Shown here: positions 23,419 through 32,139 of the stretch, in pieces
Numbering within the stretch: position 1 is the stretch's first letter
Layout of the letters: each line of letters begins with the position of its first letter
Source: an uncultured Collinsella sp.
GTDB taxonomy: Bacteria > Actinomycetota > Coriobacteriia > Coriobacteriales > Coriobacteriaceae
DNA: 32,383 bases
Reading direction: 5' to 3'
Assembly (NCBI GenBank): GCA_900542085.1
Contig: UQMK01000022.1
Coordinates: 1 to 32,383 of the forward strand
Notes under the pieces: generated by a model
The model's input: the letters and a program-made list of their open reading frames with translations, nothing else
Database searches by the model: none
Told to the model about the DNA's origin: nothing
Made by a program: the position numbers and the translations under genes

Positions 23419-24357
23419 ATGACTACCCATCAGCCGATCGATGTTGCTATTATCGGCGGCGGCCCTGCGGGCTATGCCGCAGCCATTTATGCGGCGCGTG
23501 CCAACCTAACGACGACTGTGATTGAACAGGGCATGTCGGGAGGACAGATCGCCACAACCAATGAGGTCGAGAACTATCCGGGCATTCCGCTGCTGAGTGG
23601 AGCCGAGCTTGGCGAGCGTTTTCAGCAGCATGCAGAGGGCCTGGGAGCACAGGTTGCATGGAGCATGGTTACGGGTATCGATTACGATGCCGATTCAGCG
23701 CTGTTTACGGTACATCACGATACGGGCGATACGGTTGCCTCGAGCGTTATCGCTTGCATGGGTGCCACGCCGCGATCTGCGGGTTTTGTTGGCGAGGATA
23801 CGTATCGCGGTCGTGGCGTTTCGTATTGCGCGACGTGCGACGGCATGTTCTTTCGTGGCAAGCAGGTTTTTGTTATCGGCGGCGGCAATGCTGCCTGCGA
23901 GGAAGCCCTGTTCTTGTCAGAAATCGCCAGCAGCGTGACCATCGTTTTGCGCCGCGATCAGTTCCGTGCCCCTGATGGCGTGGTTCAAAAGGTGCTCGCA
24001 AAAGATAATATTTCAGTTAGGTACCAAACTAGTATTGTCGAACTATCGGGCGAGGCTATGCCCACGACTATCACGTTTAAGGACAACGCTACCGGTGGTA
24101 CCTATTCTGAGTCCTTTGATCCTGGTTCGTTTGGCATTTTTGTCTTTGCTGGCACGCAGCCGCATACCGAGCTTGTAGAGCATCTGGTGGATTTGGCGCC
24201 CGACGGCGGTATTTTGACCGACGAATCGATGGCCACCCGCACGCCTGGCTTATTTGCTGCCGGCGATATCCGTTCCAAGCGGTTACGCCAAGTTGTGACC
24301 GCTGTTTCTGATGGAGCCATAGCGGCTACCAGCGCATACGCTTTTCTACGCGGATAA
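23419..24357 (+). CDS. trxB: thioredoxin reductase
   Basis: 312-residue low-molecular-weight flavoprotein that passes electrons from NADPH through FAD to thioredoxin. The FAD motif GGGPAGYAAAIYAAR is at the N-terminus, redox-active C137-A-T-C140 is in the middle, the NADPH motif GGGNAACEEA follows, and the FAD motif GLFAAGDIR is near the end. Length is standard. ATG 23419 is chosen for AGGAGG at 23406-23411; the frame is open upstream without a good site. A strong terminator follows. Confidence 0.93.
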   Translation: MTTHQPIDVAIIGGGPAGYAAAIYAARANLTTTVIEQGMSGGQIATTNEVENYPGIPLLSGAELGERFQQHAEGLGAQVAWSMVTGIDYDADSALFTVHHDTGDTVASSVIACMGATPRSAGFVGEDTYRGRGVSYCATCDGMFFRGKQVFVIGGGNAACEEALFLSEIASSVTIVLRRDQFRAPDGVVQKVLAKDNISVRYQTSIVELSGEAMPTTITFKDNATGGTYSESFDPGSFGIFVFAGTQPHTELVEHLVDLAPDGGILTDESMATRTPGLFAAGDIRSKRLRQVVTAVSDGAIAATSAYAFLRG

Positions 24358-24397
24358 GTACGATAATATATCTTATGTAAGGTTGTTCTATCACTTA

Positions 24398-24450
24398 AAC
24401 ATCCTGCACAACGAGCTTAAGGCAACGTTGTCGCGGGATGTTTTGTTGTG
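24398..24450 (+). terminator. intrinsic terminator after trxB
   Basis: Arms 24398-24413 and 24426-24442 pair over 16 bp with one bulge and one G-U, and are followed by TTTTGTTGTG. It closes the monocistronic trxB unit. Confidence 0.8.
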
Positions 24451-24512
24451 CAAAGTCTGAGCCAGTTATCTTGCGGCCGGACCCGAGCCAAAGCCGATGA
24501 TCATATCGTTCA

Positions 24513-24548
24513 TTGTGGTATGCAAAACTAGATAATCTAGAATACAAT
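24513..24548 (+). promoter_or_regulatory. promoter/operator region of the DUF1836 gene
   Basis: A dyad CTAGA-TAA-TCTAG (24528-24540) lies between a possible -35 box TTGTGG (24513-24518) and -10 box TAGAAT (24538-24543); a further TACAAT is at 24543-24548. The 19-bp spacer with a central dyad recalls MerR-type promoters. The 12-mer CAAAACTAGATA (24523-24534) recurs before degV. Confidence 0.45.
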
Positions 24549-24572
24549 ATAAAAAATGAACGGAGGCACCAT

Positions 24573-25184
24573 ATGAATCACGTTAAACATGTCATTCCTA
24601 TGTCCGATACGTCGGTTAGCATTAGCCCAGAGGATATTCAGCCCACGGTGCTACCTGATGCATTTATCCAGTCTGATATAGTCCGCAAGCTTAATACGCT
24701 CAGCTTGGCGCGCTATAACCAGTTGCCGAATGTAACGCTCTACCGTGATCAGGTCATTGAGTACATCGAACTGTGGTTGGAGCCGCTTTCGATTTGTGTG
24801 GAGCAGCCCGTCATTACGCCTTCCATGATCAATAACTACGTAAAGGTCGGTCTCGTTCCTGCTCCGGTTAAAAAGCAGTATGGTCGTGAGCAGATTGCGC
24901 GTCTCATCGCCATCTGTATTTTTAAACAGGTGCTGCCTATCGCTGCGGTTCAGGCGCTCTTTAATATTCAGCGCCTGAGTTATGATGCGCCGACCGCCTT
25001 TGACTATGTGGTCGATCAGCTCGAGGCATCGATTCGCGCGGCGTTCTCCATTGAGCAGGCTCCCGTAGCCGATACGGCTCATCAGGTCACACGCGAGTCG
25101 CTGCTCGTGCGCAGCGCGGTATCGTCTTTTGTATCGAAGGCGTATCTCATGAGCTATCTAAAGTTCAACGGGTTTAATAGCTAG
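24573..25184 (+). CDS. DUF1836 domain protein, probable transcriptional regulator
   Basis: 203 residues. The central part, about 80-130 (VITPSMINNYVKVGLVPAP, then YGREQIARLIAICIFKQVLP), is the DUF1836 pattern, which resembles the winged-helix start of MerR regulators. The first 50 residues are variable, and the C-terminus has no recognisable ligand domain. ATG 24573 has CGGAGG at 24561-24566; an upstream in-frame start at 24513 lies within the promoter. It is a single-gene unit between two terminators. DNA binding and autoregulation are inferred. Confidence 0.75.
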   Translation: MNHVKHVIPMSDTSVSISPEDIQPTVLPDAFIQSDIVRKLNTLSLARYNQLPNVTLYRDQVIEYIELWLEPLSICVEQPVITPSMINNYVKVGLVPAPVKKQYGREQIARLIAICIFKQVLPIAAVQALFNIQRLSYDAPTAFDYVVDQLEASIRAAFSIEQAPVADTAHQVTRESLLVRSAVSSFVSKAYLMSYLKFNGFNS

Positions 25185-25196
25185 CCGATGTACAAG

Positions 25197-25244
25197 ACGG
25201 GCGGGACAAAGAGCCATCAGACACTTTATCCCGCCCGTGTTTTT
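25197..25244. terminator. bidirectional terminator between the DUF1836 gene and degV
   Basis: Arms 25197-25211 and 25224-25238 pair over 15 bp with one G-T and are followed by GTTTTTG on the + strand. It serves the DUF1836 gene and possibly the convergent degV. Confidence 0.8.
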
Positions 25245-25257
25245 GTCTAGTTGGACG

Positions 25258-26124
25258 TTATCGGCCCGAAGCCACGCCCATGCCGTAGCCGATAATGAGC
25301 CCGTGCATCTCGGCATAGTATGAATCCAGTCCGTTGCAGGGCATGATGATGGTCTTGGAGCCGGGCCAGTGTTTCACAATGCGGTTGGCAAGCGCCTGGG
25401 CACCCGCCTCATTTTCGACATGGTCGATGACGACTTCTCCACCGGTAAAGCCTTCGGCCTCCATGGTATCGACAATCTTGCCAAGCATCTTCTTTTCGCC
25501 ACGGGTGTGACCAACGAGCTTAATCTCCCCTGCCTCGCTTGCTGTGCCTAAAACTCGAATGTTGAGTTTATTGGCGATAACCCCGGCTGCCTTGGGAATA
25601 CGTCCGGCCTTGGAGAGATTTTCGTAATTGCACAGGCTAAAGAGGATCTTGCTGTTCTGTTCCAGCTCATCAAAATAGTCGCAGGCTTCCTCAAATGAAA
25701 CCTCTGGATTGTTTGCGAGATAGCGGTCGAACAGCAGGAAGATCAGATCCATTTTGCCGCCGGCTCCGCGTGAATTGACCAAATGAATCTGTCGGTTCGG
25801 ATCCTCGGCAAGAACTAAATCGCGTGCCGTGGCCGCGGCATTATAGCTTCCCGAGACGCCCTCCGAGATGGGCATGCAAATCGTCTTGTCGGCAAGCCTA
25901 AAGAGTTCGGCCCACTCCCCTACGCTTGGACAGGCGCTCGAAGAAGCGCTCGACTCCGCCTGTACGGCGCAATTGAGCTCGTGAACATCGAGCGAGAGGT
26001 CGTCGACAAATTCGCGCTCCCCCACTCGGATCTTAAGGGGTGCAAATGCAAAGGTGGTATGAGGTGTGGTTGGCTGCCAATCGCGAAGATTGCAGCTCGA
26101 ATCGGAGATAAGCGCCCAGCTCAT
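25258..26124 (-). CDS. DegV family fatty-acid-binding protein
   Basis: 288 residues with the two-lobe DegV fold: ALISDSSCNL at the N-terminus, PISEGVSGSYNAA in the middle and SKAGRIPK near residue 175. DegV/FakB proteins hold a fatty acid, and FakB types hand it to the FakA kinase for phospholipid synthesis. No fakA lies in the window, so a FakB role is possible but not shown. The stretch after about residue 55 contains a Ser/Ala-rich insertion. ATG 26124 follows AGAAAGGA. A TATAAT-type -10 box on the - strand (26154-26159) and an upstream inverted repeat suggest regulation. Confidence 0.85.
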   Translation of the reverse strand: MSWALISDSSCNLRDWQPTTPHTTFAFAPLKIRVGEREFVDDLSLDVHELNCAVQAESSASSSACPSVGEWAELFRLADKTICMPISEGVSGSYNAAATARDLVLAEDPNRQIHLVNSRGAGGKMDLIFLLFDRYLANNPEVSFEEACDYFDELEQNSKILFSLCNYENLSKAGRIPKAAGVIANKLNIRVLGTASEAGEIKLVGHTRGEKKMLGKIVDTMEAEGFTGGEVVIDHVENEAGAQALANRIVKHWPGSKTIIMPCNGLDSYYAEMHGLIIGYGMGVASGR

Positions 26125-26153
26125 TGAGGGTCCTTTCTATTTGTTCCCCAACA

Positions 26154-26213
26154 ATTATAGCCATCTTTTTGATTGATTGGACGGCTATCTAGTTTTGAAT
26201 ACTAGATAGCCGT
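26154..26213 (-). promoter_or_regulatory. degV promoter with upstream inverted repeat
   Basis: On the - strand a perfect -10 box TATAAT lies at 26159-26154. The -35 region is poor (near 26177-26182). Immediately upstream stands a perfect 13-bp inverted repeat (26181-26193 with 26201-26213), a typical place for an operator. Part of it, 26186-26197, is the same 12-mer (on the - strand) as in the DUF1836 promoter. Confidence 0.5.
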
Positions 26214-26239
26214 ACTGATCTTATGGCAAACGGTTGGGG

Positions 26240-26279
26240 CAAATAGAATGGGCCTCGTGATTCAAGATCGCGAGGCCCA
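26240..26279 (-). terminator. terminator after the NlpC/P60 gene
   Basis: Arms TGGGCCTCG (26249-26257) and CGAGGCCCA (26271-26279) are perfect 9-bp complements. Read on the - strand the hairpin is followed by TTCTATTT. It lies 23 nt after the stop at 26303 and closes the five-gene - strand run. Confidence 0.75.
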
Positions 26280-26302
26280 CGTTCATTCGCTGTAGTAAAA
26301 AA

Positions 26303-27430
26303 TTAGTAGCGTACGAAGATATAGTTGTTGTTCATGCCGGCTGCGACGGAGCTGATGATAACGCCCGTCTTGTAGTCGGAAGCATGGATCATCTGACCAT
26401 TACCGATATAGATGCCAGTATGGTAGGAGTTAACCACGACATCGCCGGGTTGCGGGTCGGACACGCGGGTCCAACCCATGAAAGTGCCGGTGGTGCCCAG
26501 ACGGCAGTAGCGGCCCGTGAGACAGTAGCTTACAAAACCGGAGCAGTCAAAGCTGTCCGGTCCAATGCCGCCCCAGGAATAAGCACAACCAAGCTTGCTG
26601 TAGGCGCGCGAAACAACACTGCCGCCGTCAACGGACTGGCTCGGCGCCGAAGGGGTTGGAGCCGGAGCCGGAGCCGGAGCGGGCTGCGGCGTAGGGGCAG
26701 GAGCGGGCGTGGGAGTGGGGGCAGGCGTGTTGCCGCCGTCATTGGTCGTACCGCCACCTTTGTTAGTGTTCTCAGTCGTACCGGCGGTGTCGTTGCTTAC
26801 CGTGGCCTTTTCGGCTGTGCTGGCATTTATGCCGGCCTGCAGAGCCGCATTGGCCTCGGCCTCGGCGGCAAGCTCGGCCTGCAGTTGCGAGTCCAGGGAA
26901 CTGACGACGCTCTGAGCCTCGGCCTGCTGGGCGTTGAGCTCGTCGACTTTCTTTTGCGTGGCGGCGACGTTCTTCTCCTGCTCGGCCTGCTTATTGGTGA
27001 GCTGCTGCTTAAGGTCCTTGACATCCTGAATGGTCTGGGCCTGCTTGTCGGAAACCTTGCCGTAATAGAACAGACGATTGAGCATGTCGCCCAGATCGTC
27101 GACGCCCGTCAGAACCTGAAGGAGACTCAGACCGCCGGTCTTGTACTCACCGGCAACGTAGCTCGAAAGCTTTGCCTGGCCCTCGGCAATCTCTTGCTGC
27201 TTTTGCGTGATCTCGCCTGCAGTCTGATCAAGCTCCTGCGTCTGTGCGGAGAGTTCTTCATGAATTTGCTGGGTCTGCGTGCCGATCTGCTCGAGTTTGG
27301 TACGAGCAGCGGCAAGGTCGGATGCGGTATCGGCATAGGCCGGAGCCGCGAGGCCCAGGCCCAAAACACAAGCGAGGGTTGCCGTAGCAGCGCAGCGTGC
27401 CATGTTTTTGTGCGTATTTGCTGTGCGCAT
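26303..27430 (-). CDS. secreted NlpC/P60 peptidoglycan endopeptidase with coiled coil
   Basis: 375 residues. A signal peptide (1-33, ending AYA-D) precedes a long coiled coil (about 36-200) of CwlO/PcsB type, a Pro/Ala/Thr linker (about 234-262), and the NlpC/P60 domain (about 268-375). Catalytic C296 (SFDCSGF), H337 (YHTGIYIG) and H349 (MIHAS) are all present. It should cut stem peptides of peptidoglycan outside the cell; in relatives the coiled coil couples the enzyme to FtsEX. It is last in a run with apt, the MerR and FHA genes and pgsA2, 32 nt after apt, with its own GAAAGGA site. Confidence 0.92.
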   Translation of the reverse strand: MRTANTHKNMARCAATATLACVLGLGLAAPAYADTASDLAAARTKLEQIGTQTQQIHEELSAQTQELDQTAGEITQKQQEIAEGQAKLSSYVAGEYKTGGLSLLQVLTGVDDLGDMLNRLFYYGKVSDKQAQTIQDVKDLKQQLTNKQAEQEKNVAATQKKVDELNAQQAEAQSVVSSLDSQLQAELAAEAEANAALQAGINASTAEKATVSNDTAGTTENTNKGGGTTNDGGNTPAPTPTPAPAPTPQPAPAPAPAPTPSAPSQSVDGGSVVSRAYSKLGCAYSWGGIGPDSFDCSGFVSYCLTGRYCRLGTTGTFMGWTRVSDPQPGDVVVNSYHTGIYIGNGQMIHASDYKTGVIISSVAAGMNNNYIFVRY

Positions 27431-27462
27431 GGAGCTTCCTTTCCGGTATCTAAGGGTAGCGG

Positions 27463-27993
27463 CTAGTCCACCGTTACCAGGCTAAAGAGCTCGACGTCCT
27501 CGTTGGAAGGCGTGAGCTTCTTGCGCGGGTTGAGAAACGCAAGCTCGAGGATACAACCGTAACCCACAAGCTTTGCGCCCATATCTCGCACCAGTTTACC
27601 TGTTGCCTCGACGGTTCCGCCCGTCGCGACCAAGTCGTCCAGAATCAACACGGTATCTTTAGAGGTAATGGCATCGGCGTGGATCTCGATAGAGTCGGTG
27701 CCATATTCGAGCTCGTAGCTCTCGCTCACCGTCTTGCGAGGCAGCTTGCCCGGCTTGCGTGCGGGCACAAAGCCAGCGCCCAGGGCGACGGCCACGGGCA
27801 CGCCGACCATAAAGCCGCGAGCCTCGGGGCCCACGACCTTGGTGATGCCCATGCCGGCAAAATGCTCGGCCAGGGCATCTACCATGGCCTTTAGCGCTTC
27901 GGGATTACCGAAGAGCGGCGTGATGTCCTTAAAGACGACTCCGGGCTCGGGATAGTCGGGGATGTCGACGATGTGAGATTCGAAGTCGTACAT
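27463..27993 (-). CDS. apt: adenine phosphoribosyltransferase
   Basis: 176 residues. It makes AMP from adenine and PRPP in purine salvage. It opens YDFESHIVDIPDYPEPGVVFKDIT-like (IPDYPEPGVVFKDITPLF), has GPEARGFMVGVPVA, and the PRPP-binding loop VLILDDLVATGGT near residue 125. Length matches the family. ATG 27993 has GAAAGG at a normal distance. Its place inside a division/cell-wall gene run is probably historical rather than functional. Confidence 0.95.
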   Translation of the reverse strand: MYDFESHIVDIPDYPEPGVVFKDITPLFGNPEALKAMVDALAEHFAGMGITKVVGPEARGFMVGVPVAVALGAGFVPARKPGKLPRKTVSESYELEYGTDSIEIHADAITSKDTVLILDDLVATGGTVEATGKLVRDMGAKLVGYGCILELAFLNPRKKLTPSNEDVELFSLVTVD

Positions 27994-28031
27994 GGCATGA
28001 CCTTTCAGGGGAGGCTGGTTTGTAGCAGCGT

Positions 28032-28916
28032 CTATTTGGCCGCGCTGGCGGTGCCGGCGCGTGAGGGGGCGACAACTTTGAGCGGCTGCACGAGGGATTC
28101 CTCTCGCACGGGGACCGCGGAGGTAGATGTCTCTTCGCTTTTGGCCTTGGTTGACTCTGAGCGTGCGATCTCCTCGTCGAGGGCATCGATATCGGCATCC
28201 TCCACCACGGCGTTGAGTGACTCGAATACACGGTTCTTGAGCAGAGCGGTATGGACGCCCTCGGTGAGGTCATGCAGCTTCTTAAATGCACGCTCGAGCT
28301 TGGCATCGCGCTCGTCGTCGGAAGTATCCATACCGAGCATGCTTACGAGCACCTGCTCAAACATCGAGGACTCGCGGTTTGCGGACGATACGTACTGGCG
28401 CAGGTTGCGCGGCTCGATATGGAAGCGCGAAAGCTCGGAGCAATAGCGGATGATCGGGAAATCGCGGCCATCGACAAGCTCGCGATTCTGCGGGCTCTTG
28501 ATGATGCGAATGAGGTCGTTTTCGGCCAGGGAGCGGATAAACGAGATCTCGACGCCGAGCATATCGGGGATGGTCTCGATGGGATGCAGCTTTTGCTTAG
28601 TCTCCTTGGGTTCCGTCTTGAGCGGAACATCGGACAACAGGCCCACCTCGTAGGCGAGCGTAGACAGGTCCGTGGCGTTTTCCAGGCGCTGCTTGATCAC
28701 GTTGAGCGGCATGTAGCGAGTCTTCTGGAGGTGCAGGATGACCTCAAGGCGGTCAACGTCCTCCTTGGAGTACTGACGATAGCCCTTAGGCGTGCGATGA
28801 GGGGTGATGAGCCCCTCATCTTCGAGAAATCTAATTTTTGAGTTCGAAAGATCGGGGTATGCGCCTCGAAGTAGATTGACGACCTGGCCGATACTCAGAT
28901 AATTGCGTTCGGCCAT
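28032..28916 (-). CDS. MerR-family regulator, FtsR-like
   Basis: 294 residues. The N-terminal MerR winged helix (about 5-75: LSIGQVVNLL, KIRFLEDEGLI, GYRQYSKEDVDRL) is followed by a second predicted helical region (about 125-240) and a disordered tail. There are no metal-binding cysteines of classic MerR sensors. The FHA gene lies 3 nt upstream. In Corynebacterium and Mycobacterium a MerR protein beside odhI/garA is FtsR, an activator of ftsZ expression. By synteny this may be its counterpart; the target is inferred. Confidence 0.82.
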   Translation of the reverse strand: MAERNYLSIGQVVNLLRGAYPDLSNSKIRFLEDEGLITPHRTPKGYRQYSKEDVDRLEVILHLQKTRYMPLNVIKQRLENATDLSTLAYEVGLLSDVPLKTEPKETKQKLHPIETIPDMLGVEISFIRSLAENDLIRIIKSPQNRELVDGRDFPIIRYCSELSRFHIEPRNLRQYVSSANRESSMFEQVLVSMLGMDTSDDERDAKLERAFKKLHDLTEGVHTALLKNRVFESLNAVVEDADIDALDEEIARSESTKAKSEETSTSAVPVREESLVQPLKVVAPSRAGTASAAK

Positions 28917-28919
28917 GCC

Positions 28920-29354
28920 CTACTCACCGGTTTCGATGCGCTCCGGCGTGCTCTCGTGGTAGATGAGCGTAAACGTACCGATCTGGACGGAAGAGCCATC
29001 GTGCAGCGGTGCGCCGTTGACGATGGCGCCATCAACCCACGTACCGTTGAGCGAGCCCAGGTCTTCGATGCGGGCACCCAGACCCTCGCGAATAATGCGC
29101 GCATGGCTACGCGACACGGTCATGTCGTTGAGGAAGATGCCGTTAGCGGGATCGCGGCCGATGGTGGTCACATTATCCTCGAGCTCAAAGGCTGCACCGG
29201 TTTGAGGGCCTTTGACGATAGATAAGACGGGCGCGGTGATGTGCACGTTGGCCATGAGGTCGGGAACGGTGACATCGCTCGAAGGAACGCGGAAAACGCA
29301 GGTGGCGTCTGAGGCCTTGTCGTTCTGAGGCATATTGTTAACCATGTTGTCCAT
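28920..29354 (-). CDS. FHA-domain protein, GarA/OdhI-like
   Basis: 144 residues. The FHA domain (about 45-131) keeps the phosphothreonine-binding residues: R67 in TIGRD, S81 and H84 in VSRSHARI, N103 in SLNGTWVDG. The N-terminal ATCVFR (17-22) matches the ETTSVFR phospho-switch of mycobacterial GarA, with only the second Thr (T18) kept. When phosphorylated there, GarA folds back on its own FHA domain and releases 2-oxoglutarate-metabolising enzymes. ATG 29354 is chosen for its AGGGG site; the longer frame from 29387 lacks one. The MerR gene follows 3 nt later. Confidence 0.85.
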   Translation of the reverse strand: MDNMVNNMPQNDKASDATCVFRVPSSDVTVPDLMANVHITAPVLSIVKGPQTGAAFELEDNVTTIGRDPANGIFLNDMTVSRSHARIIREGLGARIEDLGSLNGTWVDGAIVNGAPLHDGSSVQIGTFTLIYHESTPERIETGE

Positions 29355-29420
29355 GACAACCCCTAACTTAACGCGGACATGCCGCAAAGAATGAACTGTA
29401 CGTAATCATACCCCAACGAC

Positions 29421-30125
29421 TTAGTCTTCGATTTCGGGGTTAAGAAAGTCGATGTCTTCGTCCTCGGGATGCGCCACGGCTTGTTTAATGGCTGCTCCAC
29501 CCTTAATGGAATAGATGACGGCGGTGAGCATGGAGAAGATGACGCCGCCGTACACAAAGAAGATGCCAAGCGGTACCGGGCTGCCGTTGAGGCCCGGGAA
29601 GGCCGTGAACGTAGCGGGCAGTAGATGCCAGCCGTCCACGGTGGGAAAGCCCAGAAGCATAAGCGAGAAGCCGGTCATGAGCAGCGCCGTGGCAATCTTG
29701 CCGGGAAACACTACGTCGATGGGGCGGCGGTGATAGTGGCGCACGATGAGCGTGCCGATACCAAGGTAGATATCGCGACCAATGATGAGCACGCAGACCC
29801 AGATGGGAAGCTCGCCGCGGACCACCAGGCCCAGTACGCCGGTAAATAGCAGCGCACGGTCGCAGATGGGATCCATAACCTTGCCGAGCCACGAGACCGT
29901 TTTGGTCATGCGGGCAATCTGGCCGTCCATCCAGTCGGTGGAGGCCGCGATGGCATAGATGACGATGGCGACGACACGGTTGTTGTCCGTCACAAACAGG
30001 TACAGGAAGACCAGCGTGAGGATCAGGCGCGTGAAGGTAATGAAATTGGAGATCGTGAAGATCTTATTCGACGGGTAATCGGAAGTGCCGATAAGCTCCT
30101 TTTTGATCTTCTTTTTGATGCCCAC
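29421..30125 (-). CDS. CDP-alcohol phosphatidyltransferase, second PgsA-like enzyme
   Basis: 234 residues with four to six membrane helices and a complete catalytic motif: DWMDGQIAR, then GKVMDPICDR. Products could be phosphatidylglycerophosphate, cardiolipin or another CDP-DAG-derived lipid; mycobacteria also have a second pgsA-like gene near garA. GTG 30125 is chosen because GGGGGAG lies just upstream and the -10 box at 30162-30167 rules out longer forms. The C-terminus is an acidic cytoplasmic tail. It heads the - strand run leading to the FHA and MerR genes, 66 nt upstream of the FHA start. Confidence 0.85.
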   Translation of the reverse strand: MGIKKKIKKELIGTSDYPSNKIFTISNFITFTRLILTLVFLYLFVTDNNRVVAIVIYAIAASTDWMDGQIARMTKTVSWLGKVMDPICDRALLFTGVLGLVVRGELPIWVCVLIIGRDIYLGIGTLIVRHYHRRPIDVVFPGKIATALLMTGFSLMLLGFPTVDGWHLLPATFTAFPGLNGSPVPLGIFFVYGGVIFSMLTAVIYSIKGGAAIKQAVAHPEDEDIDFLNPEIED

Positions 30126-30161
30126 AGGACTCCCCCGCTGGTAAACGACAAAACTTTCGAT

Positions 30162-30190
30162 ACTATACCCGTTCTGGCGATGTCTATCCA
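30162..30190 (-). promoter_or_regulatory. promoter of pgsA2
   Basis: On the - strand, TGGATA (30190-30185) and TATAGT (30167-30162) are 17 bp apart, matching 4 and 5 of 6 consensus bases. The predicted start near 30155 leaves a leader of about 30 nt before GTG 30125. Confidence 0.6.
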
Positions 30191-30250
30191 GCGCGAGCAT
30201 AGAGAGTCCAGACATGAGGACGGTATCGGACGGGATGTCTATCGCTTTTG

Positions 30251-30304
30251 TGTACATCAGCCACCAAACATACCAAACATGTCTTTTTTGGAGGCTGGTG
30301 TACA
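30251..30304. repeat. imperfect 18-bp inverted repeat in the pgsA2-ABC gap
   Basis: Arms 30251-30268 and 30287-30304 pair with two mismatches (ends TGTACA) and are followed on the + strand by GGTTTTTG. It looks like a terminator, but no + strand gene lies before it. It may be a leftover of a rearranged boundary. The rest of the gap 30126-30602 is AT-rich near 30300-30390 and holds no convincing gene. Confidence 0.55.
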
Positions 30305-30424
30305 GGTTTTTGTTGCGCAGACGAATTAAGGGGGAAAGTCGTTGATTCTTCGTTGCTTTAAGTAATTGATTTTTAAACAAAAAAGTCAGGCACTAAGTGC
30401 GCGCCATGGGCACCTCCGTCCTTG

Positions 30425-30436
30425 TTATCGCGATAA
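30425..30436. promoter_or_regulatory. 12-bp perfect palindrome, possible operator before the ABC genes
   Basis: TTATCGCGATAA is fully self-complementary and lies about 170 bp before the ABC transporter start. Such sites are typical of dimeric repressors. No clear -35/-10 pair could be placed around it. Confidence 0.4.
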
Positions 30437-30602
30437 ACATACCATGAGTGGCGTACGGGTCGTGAAGGGCTGGCGCCAAAAGAGCCCAACGGCCGTTACA
30501 GCTTCGTTAGAAACGCGCCCCACCATGGATGGTGAACCCGAAAGGTAAGGCACGCGGACACGGCGACTCGGCCCGCGCGCCCGGAAGAGAAAGGACGAAC
30601 CC

Positions 30603-31327
<725 letters not shown>

Positions 31328-31331
<4 letters not shown>

Positions 31332-32139
31332 CGGGCGAGAAAGGCGGCCTGCTCGCGGGCCTGCGCGCCGAGGCCCTGAAGTCGCGCCACGCGGCACCGG
31401 TTCGCCTGGCCGTGCTCATGGCGCTGCCGATGCCGCTGCTCGGCGCGATGCCCTACCGGGGCGTGCAGATCTTCAGCGCGTGGAACTACTGGTACGCGCT
31501 CTTCCTGCCCGTGGCTCTCTCGCTCGTGGTGGCGTGCGTCGCGCGGGCGGACGCGCGCACGCGGATGCGGGGGCTTCTGGGCCTGGGCTTCCCGCTCAGG
31601 CGCGCCTGGTGGGCCAAGGCGCTCTGGTGCCTCGCGCTCTGCGCGCTCTCGAACCTCGTGGTCTTCGGCATCTACCTCGCGGGATCGGCGTTCTCCTCGC
31701 AGGGCCTCACAGCCGCGGGCACGCTCACGATGCTCCTCTGCGCGCTCGCCAACACGGTGACCGCGGCGTGGATGATCCCCGCAGGACTCTTCCTCACGGC
31801 GCGGCTCGGCATGCTCGCGGGCATCTTCTGCCCGCTCGCCGCGCAGCTCGTGGGTGGGTTCGCCTGGTCGCTGGTGCCGCTGCCGCAGCTCTTTCCGCCG
31901 TCGGCGAGCATGGTCATCCCCACGAGCTTCATCCCCGTGCTGCCGAGCGGCGACCACGAGGGGCGGCCTTCCTCGCGGTGCTGCCGGGGGGGGAGCCGCT
32001 CGCGGCGGACATGGCGCTCGGCGGGGCGCTCACGGCGGACGGCATGCTCACACTGGCGGGCCTTGCGGTCTGCGCGCTCGCGTTCGCCGCGCTCACGGCG
32101 GCGGGCGCGGCCTGGTTCGCGCGCTCCGAGGAGAGGTGA
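31328..32139 (+). CDS. ABC permease, LanE/MutE-like, interrupted by a -1 frameshift
   Basis: From ATG 31328 the frame encodes a membrane protein (about six helices) up to about residue 212 (PSGDHEG). The continuation of the protein (AAFLAVLPGGEPLAADMALG to AAWFARSEER) is in the -1 frame and stops at 32139; joined, it gives 270 residues, the usual size for this family. The break is at a GGGG run (31960-31963); one missing G, or a -1 slip of the Gly codon, restores the frame exactly. Left unshifted, the first frame runs open into the next gene as Arg-rich nonsense. It may be a pseudogene, a sequencing error or programmed frameshifting. Confidence 0.72.

Noticed and set aside
26384..27466. 360-codon + strand open frame opposite the NlpC/P60 gene
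   Set aside because: The - strand protein has a signal peptide, a coiled coil and a full catalytic triad; the opposite frame is a low-complexity mirror of it.
30126..30380. Longer start for the second PgsA-like protein (open frame to 30380)
   Set aside because: The extension crosses the -10/-35 boxes and has no family similarity; GTG 30125 has a good ribosome-binding site.
31480..32139. Independent gene in the second frame over the first ABC permease
   Set aside because: Its first part is Arg/Ala/Pro-rich shadow translation; only the end, after about 31963, is real protein and continues the permease after a frameshift.
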